Source of the DNA: Bacillus sp. FJAT-49711 | Lineage (GTDB): Bacteria; Bacillota; Bacilli; Bacillales; Bacillaceae_C | Direction: 5' to 3' | DNA: 64,000 bases | Assembly: GCF_018343715.1 (NCBI RefSeq) | Contig: NZ_JAGYPL010000008.1 | Span: forward strand, 24,091 to 88,090 | Shown: one piece after another, positions 31,371 to 42,257 of the stretch | Layout of the letters: every line of letters begins with the position of its first letter | How positions within the stretch are numbered: the stretch's first letter is position 1 | Program-made: the position numbers and the translations under genes | The notes under the pieces: generated by a model | Database searches by the model: none | Seen by the model: only the letters and a program-made list of their open reading frames with translations | Told to the model about the DNA's origin: nothing

Positions 31371-31850
31371 GTGTTAAGAGTTGTCATTAGAATTTCCCTG
31401 TTTGTAATCCCTTGGCTATCTGTTTTTTTTCTTCCTGATAAAAAAAATATGTTTGTTAAATACCTTCCAGTTACCTTGTTTTCTTCCACGGTCGTAATGT
31501 GTGAAATATTTTATTTTACAACTAATAAATTATGGAAAGTAAAAGGGGGACGAAAAGCTCTGACCCATACTGCTTTCTTACTGTTATTTGGACCTTACAT
31601 CGTTTTGACAATATGGGTTTTTCACTTATCGAAAGGAAGGTTTCTTTTATACTCGTTAATCAATTTAGTAATAGATTTAATATATGCTTTTCCGATAAAG
31701 GCTCTATTTAAAAAGCTTAATGTGTTTCAAATTAAGGTGAAATCCATTAATTTCTTTCTGTTAATCTTTACAGACGCGTTACTTAACTATGGGTTCCAAA
31801 AGATTATTGAAAAAATATACCCACAAACTAATAAGTTTTCAAATAGCTAG
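31371..31850 (+). CDS. Small multi-pass membrane protein, unknown function
   Basis: A 159-residue protein starting at GTG 31371, with AAGGAG 7 bases upstream. It has about five hydrophobic stretches (near 3-21, 31-50, 63-84, 90-112 and 122-142) and the charged loop KVKGGRKAL. The pattern resembles the CBO0543 family of small Bacillus membrane proteins, but I could not confirm this. It is not part of the conserved B. subtilis order and is on the plus strand. A weak hairpin (CTAGG/CCTAG) followed by T-rich sequence lies after the stop. Confidence 0.75.
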   Translation: MLRVVIRISLFVIPWLSVFFLPDKKNMFVKYLPVTLFSSTVVMCEIFYFTTNKLWKVKGGRKALTHTAFLLLFGPYIVLTIWVFHLSKGRFLLYSLINLVIDLIYAFPIKALFKKLNVFQIKVKSINFFLLIFTDALLNYGFQKIIEKIYPQTNKFSNS

Positions 31851-32016
31851 GTCAAATTTCCCCTAGTTATTTTTATTTCGTAAGATGTAGGAATTATGCA
31901 TTACAAAATAAAAGTCCTATTTCCTATACAAGAATTACACTTAAATATTCTTATCAAATCCTGTTCACTTTTTTCAAAGGACTGTGATAAATAGGATAAT
32001 CGGATTATTAATAAAA

Positions 32017-32886
32017 TTATTCCAAATGGTATGCTTGATAAACTTCCCGTTTTGGCAGATTACGATTCTTTGCCGTTTCTTTAATCGCTTCTTTTGAAGA
32101 AAGGTTTTTTTCGTCGATATAATGCTGAACATGCTCCTTTATATCCATGGAGAGCCACCAGAGTGACTCTTCCTCCGCGCTTTCGGTGCTTCCCTCTATG
32201 ATTAAACAAAATTCTCCGCGAACTTCCTCTTCGTCTGCCCACGTTATAGCTTCTTCCATTGTGCCTCGTATAAACTCTTCGAACTTTTTGGTTAGTTCTC
32301 GGCAAAGGACAATGTTTCGATTTCCTAAAATATCGCGCATTAATTTCAGTGTTTCCTTTAAACGATGAGGTGCTTCATAAAAAATGAGGGCTGCCTGTTG
32401 TTTTTTTAATTCTTCTAACTCTTGCTTTTTCTCTTTTTTTCCCCTCGATAAAAAACCGTAAAAATAAAAAGGCTGCGTCTTAATCCCAGAAGCAATTAAA
32501 GCCGTCAAGGCAGCATTCGCCCCTGGTAAAGGGACAACTGATATTCCCGCTCTAATCGCTTCAGCGGCAAGTTCGTAACCTGGATCAGAAATACAAGGCA
32601 TTCCAGCGTCGCTCACTAACGCAATCGTTTCACCTGCTTCTAATCGTCTTACGATTTCCTTTCCGCTGCTTTCTTTATTATGTTCATGGTAACTGATTAA
32701 AGGAGTCGTAATCTCAAAATAATTGCAAAGTTTTTTTGTATTCCTCGTATCCTCCGCCGCAATGACATCCGCTTCTTTCATCATCCGAATCGCTCTGAAT
32801 GTCATATCCTCAAGATTTCCAATCGGAGTCGGCACCAAATACAGAATTCCTTTCTCCGATTGGCTAAAACTCTTCTGAATTTGCAT
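32017..32886 (-). CDS. rsmI: 16S rRNA 2'-O-ribose C1402 methyltransferase
   Basis: RsmI (YabC) methylates C1402 in the 16S decoding centre. The product from the ATG at 32886 has 289 residues; AGGTGAG lies 5 bases upstream, better than the GTG six codons earlier. Tetrapyrrole-methylase-fold motifs are [15 protein letters not shown] at the N-terminus, [11 protein letters not shown] near 45 and [15 protein letters not shown] near 80. It overlaps the end of yazA by 23 bases; the trmN6-yazA-rsmI cluster is standard. Confidence 0.96.
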   Translation of the reverse strand: MQIQKSFSQSEKGILYLVPTPIGNLEDMTFRAIRMMKEADVIAAEDTRNTKKLCNYFEITTPLISYHEHNKESSGKEIVRRLEAGETIALVSDAGMPCISDPGYELAAEAIRAGISVVPLPGANAALTALIASGIKTQPFYFYGFLSRGKKEKKQELEELKKQQAALIFYEAPHRLKETLKLMRDILGNRNIVLCRELTKKFEEFIRGTMEEAITWADEEEVRGEFCLIIEGSTESAEEESLWWLSMDIKEHVQHYIDEKNLSSKEAIKETAKNRNLPKREVYQAYHLE

Positions 32887-33148
32887 CCCACTCACCTGCT
32901 TCACTAAGAAATTGTTCTTTTTTACTTCGAGTCAATTGTTTAAAGGCATATTCTGCTCGAAGCGCTTCACCTTTACTTGCATATTTTTCAGCATAAATCA
33001 TCTTCACAGGCTTCCGCACTCTCGTATATTTGGCCCCTTTTCCACTATTATGCTCGCCCAATCTTCGGGAAGGATCTATTGTATAGCCGCCATAATAAGA
33101 GCCGTCTTTACATTCCAACACATAAAAATAATGGTCATTCGTTTCCAT
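32864..33148 (-). CDS. yazA: GIY-YIG domain protein YazA
   Basis: A 94-residue member of the UPF0213 single-domain GIY-YIG nuclease-like family. [18 protein letters not shown] at residues 6-23 holds the two tyrosine-containing strands, [16 protein letters not shown] the arginine and histidine, and YKQ-like AEYAFK the glutamate region. Its role is unknown. It overlaps both trmN6 (14 bases) and rsmI, so it is translated as part of the operon. Confidence 0.93.
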   Translation of the reverse strand: METNDHYFYVLECKDGSYYGGYTIDPSRRLGEHNSGKGAKYTRVRKPVKMIYAEKYASKGEALRAEYAFKQLTRSKKEQFLSEAGEWDANSEEF

Positions 33149-33878
33149 ATAAGATTTCTCTCACTTCATCCGTATATTCATTTTCTTCATTATAGACGAA
33201 AAGTGGTGACAGTACCTTTAATCCTGCACTTCCATCCTTAATTCCTTCAATTAGAATGGTATTTGCTTCTTTTCCTGCCTTCGGATAGACGAATCGAAGT
33301 CTTTTCGGCTCTAAGCGGTATTCTCTCATAAGTGTTAAAATGTCCATTAAACGCTCCGGTCTATGTACAAACGCCGCCTTTCCACCTTGCCTAAGAAGCT
33401 GGCTGCTCGTTTTCACAGCATCCTCAAGTGTACAAAGAATTTCATGGCGGGCAATCGCTAAATGTTCATTTGCATTAATGACGTCAGTAGATGGAGATAA
33501 AAAATACGGGGGATTACAAGTTACGACATCGAAGCGATCATGTCCTAATCTTTTTGGCATATCTTTTATATCGCCATGGATCATTTCAATTCTGTTTTCT
33601 AAATGATTATAAGAAATGCTTCGCTTTGCCATATCATATAGCCTCTCTTGGATCTCAACTCCAATAATCTTCGCTTTCGTTCTTGGGCTAAGAAGAAGAG
33701 GAATAACACCATTCCCGCTGCACAGGTCAATAATATTCCCTTTTTGAATAGGCAAATACGTAAAACGCGCCAATAAAACAGCATCCAACGAAAAAGAAAA
33801 AACAGACGGACTTTGAATGATCCGTAAATTTTCTGCCAATAAATAATCTAAACGTTCATCTTCATAAAGATTTATCAT
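33135..33878 (-). CDS. trmN6: tRNA1(Val) (adenine(37)-N6)-methyltransferase-like YabB
   Basis: A 247-residue class I methyltransferase with [14 protein letters not shown] (SAM motif) near residue 50 and the adenine-N6 catalytic NPPY near 118 (VVTCNPPYF). I chose the ATG at 33878, with GGAGAGTGCG upstream; starts further up add 37 residues not found in the family. It is the homologue of E. coli TrmN6/YfiC, which modifies A37 of tRNA-Val. Cluster with yazA and rsmI as in B. subtilis. Confidence 0.9.
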   Translation of the reverse strand: MINLYEDERLDYLLAENLRIIQSPSVFSFSLDAVLLARFTYLPIQKGNIIDLCSGNGVIPLLLSPRTKAKIIGVEIQERLYDMAKRSISYNHLENRIEMIHGDIKDMPKRLGHDRFDVVTCNPPYFLSPSTDVINANEHLAIARHEILCTLEDAVKTSSQLLRQGGKAAFVHRPERLMDILTLMREYRLEPKRLRFVYPKAGKEANTILIEGIKDGSAGLKVLSPLFVYNEENEYTDEVREILYGNE

Positions 33879-33969
33879 CACGCACTCTCCAATAAGAAAA
33901 GCAGAAACACCTTGGAGAAGGGCTTCACATATGCTTTTCGTAACTAATACAATTGATTTCCTATTTTTA

Positions 33970-34003
33970 AATAAAAGAACCCTCCTCATAAAAAAGAGGA
34001 AGG
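33970..34003 (-). terminator. Probable terminator of yabA
   Basis: CCTTCCTC and GAGGAGGG pair (with one G-T type wobble) around an A/T loop and are followed on the minus strand by TTCTTTTATTT, 8 bases past the yabA stop. Confidence 0.6.
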
Positions 34004-34010
34004 CTTGGCA

Positions 34011-34376
34011 CTATTTTTTATTCAAAAAAGATAAGCAAAACAAGCAGTCTTCATCACGGCGGGGGCTGCCAAAATGGACATTGCAAATATGGAAGCCTTC
34101 TTGATACAGTCTGGCCAAATTATCGTAGCCTTCGCCAATTTCAGAAATTTTTTCGTACACACTTTTTCCCTGACTATTCCCTTGGTCAGATGAGGCATCT
34201 GATTCTGGAGTTTCTGTTTCCATAACCTTGCGTAAATGGTCATTTTCAAGTTTTAAAACATGGTTTTCTTCAATTAATTCAGCGAGATATTGTTTAAGTT
34301 CTCCAAGCTGTTGATACAGCTGGCCTATTTGCATTTCCATGCTACTGACTGAATCGAAGAACTCCTTTTTATCCAT
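34011..34376 (-). CDS. yabA: Replication initiation control protein YabA
   Basis: YabA restrains initiation by binding DnaA and the sliding clamp DnaN. The 121-residue product has an N-terminal leucine-zipper-like coiled coil (residues 1-60), a low-complexity linker rich in Ser and Gln, and a C-terminal zinc-binding part ([17 protein letters not shown]). GAGGTG lies 6 bases before the ATG. It follows ricT by 13 bases, in the standard order holB-ricT-yabA. Confidence 0.97.
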   Translation of the reverse strand: MDKKEFFDSVSSMEMQIGQLYQQLGELKQYLAELIEENHVLKLENDHLRKVMETETPESDASSDQGNSQGKSVYEKISEIGEGYDNLARLYQEGFHICNVHFGSPRRDEDCLFCLSFLNKK

Positions 34377-34389
34377 GACTTACACCTCA

Positions 34390-35217
34390 TTATTCCCTAG
34401 CCGGGACAGATGTTGCACTTTCACTGGCAATTTCCTCAAGCGTATATTCCAATGTGCGCTCTTGCTCCGTTAATTCTACTTGGATAAGACGCTCTAATAT
34501 ATTTAACCCAATGACCTTCCCTGATCCATCAGGCGTTTTAATGGCATCACCAACATCCGGCAATTCTGCCTTGGCTGCCTCATATTCATCATTTTCATAT
34601 TTTAAACAGCACATGAGCCTTCCGCAAAGTCCTGAGATTTTGGTCGGATTTAAAGACAAATTTTGATCCTTAGCCATTTTGATTGAGACTGGCTCAAAAT
34701 CACCTAAAAAAGTAGAACAGCAAAGCATACGGCCACAAGGACCAATTCCACCCAACATTTTCGCTTCATCTCTTACGCCAATTTGTCTTAGCTCAATTCT
34801 CGTTCTAAAAATAGCCGCTAAGTCCTTTACGAGATCGCGAAAATCGATTCGTCCATCAGCTGTAAAATAAAAAATAACTTTATTGCGATCAAATGTATAT
34901 TCAACATCTACAAGCTTCATATCAAGACTATGTTCAATAATTTTTTCATTACAAACTTGATATGCTTCTGCAGCAGCTGTTTTATTTTCTTCAACGTTTA
35001 ATTGATCCTTCTGATCCGCCATCCGCACCACTTTTTTTAATGGAAGAACAACATCATGATCATCGACTTGTTTTTTTTCTGTAACAGCTTTTCCATATTC
35101 AATTCCTCGAGCCGTTTCCACAATCACAAAATCATTCTTACGAATTGGGTGATCACCCGGATCAAAATAGTATATTTTACCGGCTTTTTTAAACCGGACA
35201 CCTACAACATTATACAC
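34390..35217 (-). CDS. ricT: RicT (YaaT), Y-complex iron-sulfur protein
   Basis: RicT joins RicA and RicF in an Fe-S-containing complex that assists RNase Y in RNA maturation and affects the Spo0A phosphorelay. The 275-residue product has the PSP1 domain with the conserved cysteine motifs GPCGRMLCCSTFLGD near residue 155 and LCGRLMCCLKYEND near 195. It starts with GTG after GGGGGG and overlaps the end of holB by 8 bases. Confidence 0.96.
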   Translation of the reverse strand: MYNVVGVRFKKAGKIYYFDPGDHPIRKNDFVIVETARGIEYGKAVTEKKQVDDHDVVLPLKKVVRMADQKDQLNVEENKTAAAEAYQVCNEKIIEHSLDMKLVDVEYTFDRNKVIFYFTADGRIDFRDLVKDLAAIFRTRIELRQIGVRDEAKMLGGIGPCGRMLCCSTFLGDFEPVSIKMAKDQNLSLNPTKISGLCGRLMCCLKYENDEYEAAKAELPDVGDAIKTPDGSGKVIGLNILERLIQVELTEQERTLEYTLEEIASESATSVPARE

Positions 35218-36223
35218 AAGAAGGTCCCCCCTGCAAATTTAGCACGAGCTGCTCCATCAAAAGATGAGCATTCATATTTGCATTTAATTTCCGTTTGGCT
35301 TCCAAAATTGCAGTCATTTGTTCAGACAGCCTTCTTGAAGAGGTTTGCAACGCATCCGCTGCAAATGTTTCCCGCCAATCGGGATAGACAAGCTGCTCTT
35401 CTTTCCCCAATTGAATATATAAAATATCTTTATATATTAAAAGCAAAAGATTTAAACCTAAATCAATTTGCGCTTTCTCTTTAAAATGGTGTGTCCATTC
35501 ATCCTGTAGAGAAGTCATGGCGTAAAGTGTACCCCTCTTTTGGACTTCATATAAGTTTAACACTATTTTTCTTGCTTGTGCAAACCAATCATCGCCATCC
35601 AACTCTAAAGCTTCCTGTAAATGATTGGTAACGGTTGCTAAAAGCGGTGCCTTTGTATTGTTAATTCCAGCATCTTGCAGTTTTTTCGTAAACACTTCAA
35701 CTGGTATCGCCTTAAATGACACTGTTTGACAGCGCGATAAAATAGTCGGAAGGATACGTTGAGGTTGCTCCGTAGCAAGAAGAGCAGTAGTTTCTACATT
35801 CGGTTCTTCCAAAAACTTCAACAAGCTATTCGCTGCTGGAATCGTCATTTTCTCTGCATCAATGATAATATATAACTTTTTCTTTGATTCTACCCCAGAC
35901 TTACTAAACTCCGTTCTTAATGAACGAATTTGTTCAATTTTTATGGATAATCCGTCCGGCTCTACTATATGAATATCAGGATGATTTCCACTTTTTATCC
36001 TTTTGCAATTCACACAGTCGCCGCACGGAATATAGTTTTGTTGTAAATTTTCGCAAAACAAGCTCTCAGCCATTAATAAGCTTGCAGCACGCTTTCCGGT
36101 TCCGTGCTCCCCTTCAAATAAGTAAGCATGGGCAACACGCTTTTTTTCTAAACTGTTTTTCAACATTTTCGCCGCAAAGGGCTGCTCTTGTTCAAAGTCT
36201 TGCCAGTTCATGGCATCATTCAC
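35210..36223 (-). CDS. holB: DNA polymerase III delta' subunit
   Basis: HolB is part of the clamp loader. The 337-residue product has the AAA+ motif GEHGTGKRAAS near residue 40, a zinc module CENLQQNYIPCGDCVNC near 57-70 and FLEEPNVETTALLAT near 140, with a degenerate active site as is typical of delta'. The start is uncertain: GTG at 36223 or ATG at 36211, neither with a good ribosome-binding site. In B. subtilis yaaR is upstream and overlaps the cluster; here it is replaced by a repeat, which may have cost the gene its original start context. Confidence 0.94.
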   Translation of the reverse strand: MNDAMNWQDFEQEQPFAAKMLKNSLEKKRVAHAYLFEGEHGTGKRAASLLMAESLFCENLQQNYIPCGDCVNCKRIKSGNHPDIHIVEPDGLSIKIEQIRSLRTEFSKSGVESKKKLYIIIDAEKMTIPAANSLLKFLEEPNVETTALLATEQPQRILPTILSRCQTVSFKAIPVEVFTKKLQDAGINNTKAPLLATVTNHLQEALELDGDDWFAQARKIVLNLYEVQKRGTLYAMTSLQDEWTHHFKEKAQIDLGLNLLLLIYKDILYIQLGKEEQLVYPDWRETFAADALQTSSRRLSEQMTAILEAKRKLNANMNAHLLMEQLVLNLQGGPSCV

Positions 36224-36257
36224 TCGCTAACTTTTTTAAATTGCTAATAATGTAACT

Positions 36258-36362
36258 TCGGGGCCTAAGACTTGCGATAGAGGAAACACGATAACCGAAA
36301 GGTCGAATCGATGTTGACTACGCAAGCGAAAAGGACAAGATGTTTTCTAGGCTCTGAAGCTA
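36258..36362. repeat. Palindromic repeat copy where yaaR is expected
   Basis: GAGGAAACACGATAACCGAAAGG, CGAATCGATGTTGACTACG and GACAAGATGTTTTCTAGG match the repeat family at 10479 in the same order, shortened. No yaaR coding remnant is visible between darA and holB. Confidence 0.75.
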
Positions 36363-36384
36363 ACGTTAATATTCGTTCATTGCA

Positions 36385-36720
<336 letters not shown>

Positions 36721-36822
36721 TCACCCCTCCATTAATTTGCTAACTATCTTCTTATTACTTATTATATCAGCTATTCTAAGTATGTTACATCGATAATCGT
36801 GATTTTCTCATCAAATTACATA

Positions 36823-37455
36823 TCATTTTTTTGCAATTAACTCATCTACTATTCTTTTTGCATGTAGAAAAACCGTTTCAAATGTTTCGCTGGCATCAAT
36901 TTCGACGATTCGGTCAGGAAACATCTCTAGTAGAGTTTTATATCCTTCCCTTACACGTTCATGGAAATCTAATTTTTCCAAATCCAAACGGTTAATTTCT
37001 CGACCTTTGTGTTTTTCAATTCTCTTTAATCCAACTTCTGGCTCGATATCAAAATATAAAGTCTTATCAGGCATTAAACTTTGAATGGCAAATTGATTAA
37101 TCGAAAATATTTCATCAATACCAAGCCCTCTTGCGTATCCTTGATAAGCAAGCGAACTATCAATAAATCGATCGCACAAAACAATGGCTCCCCGTTCTAG
37201 AGCCGGAACTACTTTCTCGATTAAATGCTGTCTGCGGGCAGCTGCATATAACAATGCCTCTGTTCGGCTGTCCATCGCAGTGTGATCTGGATCTAGAATA
37301 ACTTGCCTAATCTTTTCTGATATATGTATACCACCTGGTTCACGGGTTAACACGACATCGAACTTGCGATCTACTAATTCGTTCGCTAGTTTTTGAAGTA
37401 TTGTTGTTTTCCCCGCCCCTTCTGGCCCTTCAAATGTAATAAATAATCCCTGCAT
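36823..37455 (-). CDS. tmk: Thymidylate kinase
   Basis: Tmk phosphorylates dTMP to dTDP. The 210-residue product has the P-loop [11 protein letters not shown] at residues 8-18, the [12 protein letters not shown] segment near 95 and a lid region with arginines near 145. I chose the ATG at 37455, directly after GGAGGAAAAA; upstream frame starts lie inside yaaO. It lies 50 bases after the yaaO stop and is probably read with it. Confidence 0.97.
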   Translation of the reverse strand: MQGLFITFEGPEGAGKTTILQKLANELVDRKFDVVLTREPGGIHISEKIRQVILDPDHTAMDSRTEALLYAAARRQHLIEKVVPALERGAIVLCDRFIDSSLAYQGYARGLGIDEIFSINQFAIQSLMPDKTLYFDIEPEVGLKRIEKHKGREINRLDLEKLDFHERVREGYKTLLEMFPDRIVEIDASETFETVFLHAKRIVDELIAKK

Positions 37456-37504
37456 TTTTTCCTCCATAAACAGTGCTAGATGTGGTTTTAGTATAATGTG
37501 AGGC

Positions 37505-38932
37505 TTAGTGGACTTCAAGAAAAACCGCAATCTTTCCTTGTTTTAATTCCGCTTCACCTTGAAAACGTGCACCAGACTTCATGAGTTTGCGAAGATAAGC
37601 AAGATGCTCATCCGAAATTCTTTCCCCAGGTAAAAACAGTGGAATACCTGGAGGATAGGGAACGATCATTTTTGCCGCAATTCTTCCCGTGGATTGCTCC
37701 ACATTTATCCATTCATAAGACATATCGAGCATATCCTTGTAGGAATAAGACAACTCCATTAGGTCGAAAGGGTTTTTTAATCTAAAAACAATGTTGTTCT
37801 CATTCGATATTGTCGTTAATTCCGTAGAAAGCTGACGAATTCTTTCAATGCTTTCCTTGAATGGAAAACTTAATCCTTCTTTTATTAAAGGGAGAATTAG
37901 CAATACTTGATAAAGGTCAGCCAGTTCAGGAAAAACTCTAACCTTTTCAAGCTGTTCCTGTAATTGAAAGCCCGATAAGCTTTCGTGACGCAATATTAAT
38001 TTTAACGGATCATCGCTTGCGATGACAGTAAGTCCTGGAATTTCTTCTAATTGCCTAATAAATAAGTGCCTTTCCTGAATGAAAAAATTCATATCCTCTT
38101 TAGTAAAATTACCCACAAAATACCGTGCATAATCAAGTGAAGCCATAATTGGATAAGAAGGGCTGCTTGACTGCAGAACATTTAAATAAAATTCAACTTT
38201 TTGCTCTGATATTCTTTCACTATTAATATGTAAATAAGACCCCATCGTCATCGCTGGCAATGTTTTATGCGCAGAATGAACAACGATATCAGCTCCAAAC
38301 TCAAGCGACGATCGTGGAAACGGATCTCCTAATAGAAAGTGTGCACCGTGAGCCCCGTCAATGAGTACAATTATATTATTCATATGGGCTATATCAATAA
38401 TTTCTTTCATATTAAACGCTTGTCCATAATAATCAGGATACGTGAGTATCAATACTTTAGCTTGCGGATATTTATTGATAGCTTGCTGTATAAGTTTTGG
38501 ACTTGGTCCAGCAGGGATCGATAGCTTTTCATTCATTTCGGGTGAAAAGAAAATAGGTTTTACTTTTGCCAGCATTAAGCCATTCAAGATCGATTTATGG
38601 CAGTTACGCTGCACTAAAACAGTATCATCTTCGTGACAAGCAGCTAAAATCATCGCTAAATTCCCTACTGTACTGCCATTCACAAGGAAATAGCTTTTTT
38701 TGGATCTATACAGCTTTGTCAGTAAATGTTGAGCTTCCTTAATTGCTTCCTGTGGATCATGTAAATCATCTAAGCCTGTAAGTTCAGTAACATCAAATTG
38801 AGCAAAGTCCTTAAACAAACTTTCTTCCCCGAGTAATTCACCATTCTTATGTCCAGGCACATGGAAGGAAATTGGTTTTTTCGAAATATGTGTAATCAAG
38901 CTATTCTGTAGAGGCATATTCTTTTGCTGCAT
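37505..38932 (-). CDS. yaaO: Orn/Lys/Arg decarboxylase family protein YaaO
   Basis: A PLP enzyme of the fold-type I decarboxylase III family, 475 residues, of the short type without the N-terminal wing domain. The PLP lysine is in [12 protein letters not shown] near residue 230; [10 protein letters not shown] near 25 and DGAHGAHF near 200 are family motifs. YaaO is a homologue of arginine decarboxylase SpeA, but its substrate is not firmly known; some short members act on arginine or lysine. It lies before tmk as in B. subtilis, though xpaC and yaaN, which precede it there, are absent. Confidence 0.9.
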   Translation of the reverse strand: MQQKNMPLQNSLITHISKKPISFHVPGHKNGELLGEESLFKDFAQFDVTELTGLDDLHDPQEAIKEAQHLLTKLYRSKKSYFLVNGSTVGNLAMILAACHEDDTVLVQRNCHKSILNGLMLAKVKPIFFSPEMNEKLSIPAGPSPKLIQQAINKYPQAKVLILTYPDYYGQAFNMKEIIDIAHMNNIIVLIDGAHGAHFLLGDPFPRSSLEFGADIVVHSAHKTLPAMTMGSYLHINSERISEQKVEFYLNVLQSSSPSYPIMASLDYARYFVGNFTKEDMNFFIQERHLFIRQLEEIPGLTVIASDDPLKLILRHESLSGFQLQEQLEKVRVFPELADLYQVLLILPLIKEGLSFPFKESIERIRQLSTELTTISNENNIVFRLKNPFDLMELSYSYKDMLDMSYEWINVEQSTGRIAAKMIVPYPPGIPLFLPGERISDEHLAYLRKLMKSGARFQGEAELKQGKIAVFLEVH

Positions 38933-38984
38933 ATAAAAACCTCTTTCTTACTTCATTTCTTTCCTTATATTCTACTCTTTAGAC

Positions 38985-39019
38985 AGCAAAAAGCCAGGCT
39001 GTATTCTTTTTAGCCTGGG
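38985..39019 (-). terminator. Terminator downstream of gin
   Basis: CCCAGGCT and AGCCTGGC pair and the minus strand continues TTTTTGCTG. A second hairpin (GTAAAAGCC with GGCTTTTAC) lies 45 bases nearer to gin, at 39062-39087. The remaining 39088-39222 shows nothing. Confidence 0.78.
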
Positions 39020-39222
39020 CATTCGTAAGTTTATAAAAGGTTGTCTTTGTAAAGTTTCTTTGTAAAAGCCCAAAAGACGGCTTTTACATTTAATAAGGAA
39101 GTTTAGCGGTTCTTCTGAAGTTGGCAGTTCTTTTCTCAACTAAATTATTGAATCTAATGGCAAAATCCATTTCTCATTAATAAAATTTATATAATATAGC
39201 AACAATGTTAGAGAAAAGAGCC

Positions 39223-39396
39223 TTATGAAAATATCTTCGTTTCTGAGATCGCTTTTAATTGTTTAATATAATATTTATAAATCGGATCCTTCGTACTTGT
39301 GGCAATCATAGCTTTCTCACAATCTGTACAAATAAAAGATGTATAAAGATGAATACCTTGCTTCCCCGTATCCTCACAAATTATGCATTTTTCCAC
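39223..39396 (-). CDS. csfB: Anti-sigma-G factor Gin (CsfB)
   Basis: Gin is a forespore zinc-finger protein that holds sigma-G (and later sigma-E) inactive. The 57-residue product starts at GTG 39396, 6 bases after GGAGGT; an ATG six codons earlier overlaps that site. The finger is KCIICED and FICTDCE, followed by the STKDPIYKYYI motif shared with B. subtilis CsfB. A sigma-F/G promoter lies directly upstream. Between it and yaaO, xpaC and yaaN are missing. Confidence 0.95.
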   Translation of the reverse strand: MEKCIICEDTGKQGIHLYTSFICTDCEKAMIATSTKDPIYKYYIKQLKAISETKIFS

Positions 39397-39416
39397 AACT
39401 CCACCTCCATACATGT

Positions 39417-39446
39417 TAGTTTGTGCATTTCCCTTTATTTGTATAC
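39417..39446 (-). promoter_or_regulatory. Sigma-F-type promoter of csfB
   Basis: GTATA (39446-39442), 15 bases, GCACAAACTA (39426-39417) on the minus strand; nine of ten -10 positions fit GGnnAnAHTR. B. subtilis csfB is sigma-F dependent. Confidence 0.65.
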
Positions 39447-39611
39447 ACTATTTTTAAGATTTTACATATTACAATTCCTGCATTCTAATTGTATGCAATT
39501 GGGACGGTTGCTGTGTTTGTACTCGATTTAAAAAGATTAAAACAGTAAAAAAGGACATGAAATGGGTGTACACCAAATCATGTCCTTTTACTTTTACATA
39601 GTTATGGACTT

Positions 39612-39771
39612 CCGCTTTTCTTTGTCTAGCTACAGCGCCTATCGACTAGCAAACTTCTTGCCCTCTTCCCTACGATAAGTCAACATCGACTCGTTCCTCG
39701 TCGTGTTTCCTTTATCTCAGTCAGAGGCCCTGAAGTTTGTACGTCGATGAGCAAGGCGCTTTCGCTTTTCG
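39612..39771. repeat. Full copy of the palindromic repeat next to tRNA-Ala
   Basis: From CGCTTTTCTTTGTCTAGC to CGCTTTCGCTTTTC it matches one unit of the tandem array in reverse orientation and ends one base before the 3' end of tRNA-Ala. The stretch 39447-39611 has no gene. Confidence 0.9.
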
Positions 39772-39772
39772 A

Positions 39773-39845
39773 TGGAGCCTAGCGGGATCGAACCGCTGAC
39801 CTCCTGCGTGCAAGGCAGGCGCTCTCCCAGCTGAGCTAAGGCCCC
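39773..39845 (-). tRNA. tRNA-Ala (UGC)
   Basis: The minus strand folds as a standard tRNA: acceptor GGGGCCT with AGGCTCC, D-arm AGCTCAGCTGGGAGAGC, anticodon loop CTTGCAC with anticodon TGC, T-arm GGTTCGATCC. CCA is not encoded. It follows tRNA-Ile by 17 bases. In B. subtilis this pair lies in the 16S-23S spacer of rrnA at this very place; here no rRNA flanks it. Confidence 0.97.
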
Positions 39846-39862
39846 GTATTAATGTGGAATGA

Positions 39863-39936
<74 letters not shown>

Positions 39937-40109
39937 ACATTTTTAAAATTTACAAACGACTTTTATATCCTAACACGGTTAAATTATAGTGTCAATTATG
40001 CGCATTTGGAAAAAATACGCTAAGCCTGTGAGAGGATCATGCAATCATTTGATACAAATGTGATACAGCGGTTTTTTCAATTATTGCATAATAAGATACA
40101 ACACTATAA

Positions 40110-40988
<879 letters not shown>

Positions 40989-41043
40989 GGAATAAATAAT
41001 TCTAGATGTATAGAAACACAACACTCGACACTTTTGTTTCAAA

Positions 41044-41077
41044 AATAAAAAACTCCACTTTCATATGAGTGGAGTTT
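41044..41077. terminator. Terminator of bofA, probably bidirectional
   Basis: AACTCCACT and AGTGGAGTT form a 9-bp stem. The minus strand continues TTTTTTATTTTTG, right at the bofA stop; it may also end the aldo/keto reductase transcript. Confidence 0.8.
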
Positions 41078-41339
41078 ACAAAATCCATAATTGAATCATC
41101 GCTAGCGCCGCTACCCCTGGTATTCCTAAGAATCCAGAGATTGCGGAAGTAGCAAAATTGATTGGTACAGATAATCCAAATTGATTTCCAATAGCATTCA
41201 AGAAAAATAGAAATAATGCCCCAATCACTAGTTTCATACAAGCTTGGCCGATCCACTTTAAAACCTTGCCCGGCAAGCCAGCTATTAATAAGAAAATAAT
41301 CAACACACATATGGCAGATATAATAATAATTGACTCCAA
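41076..41339 (-). CDS. bofA: Pro-sigma-K processing inhibitor BofA
   Basis: BofA sits in the mother-cell membrane around the forespore and holds the protease SpoIVFB inactive until the forespore signals. The 87-residue product has two hydrophobic segments (about 3-22 and 35-52) and the conserved C-terminal part NFATSAISGFLGIPGVAAL. It starts with TTG 7 bases after GGGAGGG. It follows yaaL as in B. subtilis. A perfect sigma-E -10 sequence lies upstream. Confidence 0.95.
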   Translation of the reverse strand: MESIIIISAICVLIIFLLIAGLPGKVLKWIGQACMKLVIGALFLFFLNAIGNQFGLSVPINFATSAISGFLGIPGVAALAMIQLWIL

Positions 41340-41371
41340 AACCTGTCCCTCCCGAATCTATCCTTTAATTC

Positions 41372-41379
41372 ATTGTATG
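41372..41379 (-). promoter_or_regulatory. Possible sigma-E -10 element of bofA
   Basis: CATACAAT on the minus strand is an exact match to the sigma-E -10 consensus, 33 bases before the start; no clear -35 is seen at the right distance. Confidence 0.42.
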
Positions 41380-41415
41380 ATAGGATTGTCCGAAAAGAAC
41401 TTTTGATTAAATCCG

Positions 41416-41631
41416 TTATTTAATGATGGCGATCTTTCTTTTTTTCGCTTCCTGAAATAGAAAAAAGTATTTCGCTTTAGCAAGTTCAGTAATTGCCTCT
41501 AAATCTTCACTTTTTTCGATACTTAACTTAATAAGCTGAGATTGAATCATCCAATCATTTTTTGTAGTATCCATCAGCTCAATTAATTTTTGATCATAAT
41601 CCTTACGGAGTTTTTGCTTTTTCTTAAACAC
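41416..41631 (-). CDS. yaaL: YaaL family protein (DUF2508)
   Basis: A small charged helical protein of 71 residues, unknown function, always found between recR and bofA in Bacillus. It starts with GTG, 9 bases after GGAGG, 18 bases past recR, so it belongs to the dnaX-ebfC-recR transcript. It has Lys-rich ends and the DWMIQSQLIKLS segment. Confidence 0.9.
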   Translation of the reverse strand: MFKKKQKLRKDYDQKLIELMDTTKNDWMIQSQLIKLSIEKSEDLEAITELAKAKYFFLFQEAKKRKIAIIK

Positions 41632-41649
41632 TTCAAGATTCCTCCGAAT

Positions 41650-42246
41650 CTAGATTTCTCTTCTGCCTTCAAGTGCTTTTGACAACGTCACTTCATCAGC
41701 ATACTCTAAGTCTCCACCAACCGGGAGTCCATGGGCAATTCTTGTTACTTTGATTCCAGACGGTTTCAAGAGACGCGATATATACATGGCAGTAGCTTCA
41801 CCTTCAATATTCGGATTTGTTGCCAAAATCACCTCTTGAACTACCTCATCTTGAAGTCTCTTTAGCAAATCCGGAATGTTAATATCCTCAGGTCCAATCC
41901 CTTCCATCGGAGAAATCGAGCCGTGTAAAACATGGTATAGTCCATTGTATTCCTTCATTTTTTCCATCGCGATGACGTCTTTCGGCTCCTGAACCGTACA
42001 AATAACACTACGGTCGCGGCGCGGATCCTTACAAATATAACACGGGTCCTGGTCAGTAATATGACCACAAACGGAACAATAGCCTAAGTCACGTTTTGCA
42101 TTAACAAGGGCTTTTGCAAAGTCTAATACAGTCTCTTCTTTCATATTAAGAACAAAAAATGCCAGGCGGGCTGCTGTTTTCGGCCCAATCCCCGGCAGTT
42201 TCATAAAGCTGTCGATCAGCTTTGATATTGGTTCTGGATAATGCAT
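41650..42246 (-). CDS. recR: Recombination protein RecR
   Basis: RecR works with RecO and RecF in loading RecA at gaps. The 198-residue product has a helix-hairpin-helix near the N-terminus ([15 protein letters not shown]), a zinc finger [16 protein letters not shown] at 57-72, and a Toprim domain with the acidic cluster [10 protein letters not shown] near 143. It follows ebfC by 11 bases in the dnaX operon. Confidence 0.98.
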   Translation of the reverse strand: MHYPEPISKLIDSFMKLPGIGPKTAARLAFFVLNMKEETVLDFAKALVNAKRDLGYCSVCGHITDQDPCYICKDPRRDRSVICTVQEPKDVIAMEKMKEYNGLYHVLHGSISPMEGIGPEDINIPDLLKRLQDEVVQEVILATNPNIEGEATAMYISRLLKPSGIKVTRIAHGLPVGGDLEYADEVTLSKALEGRREI

Positions 42247-42257
42247 AATGAAACCTC

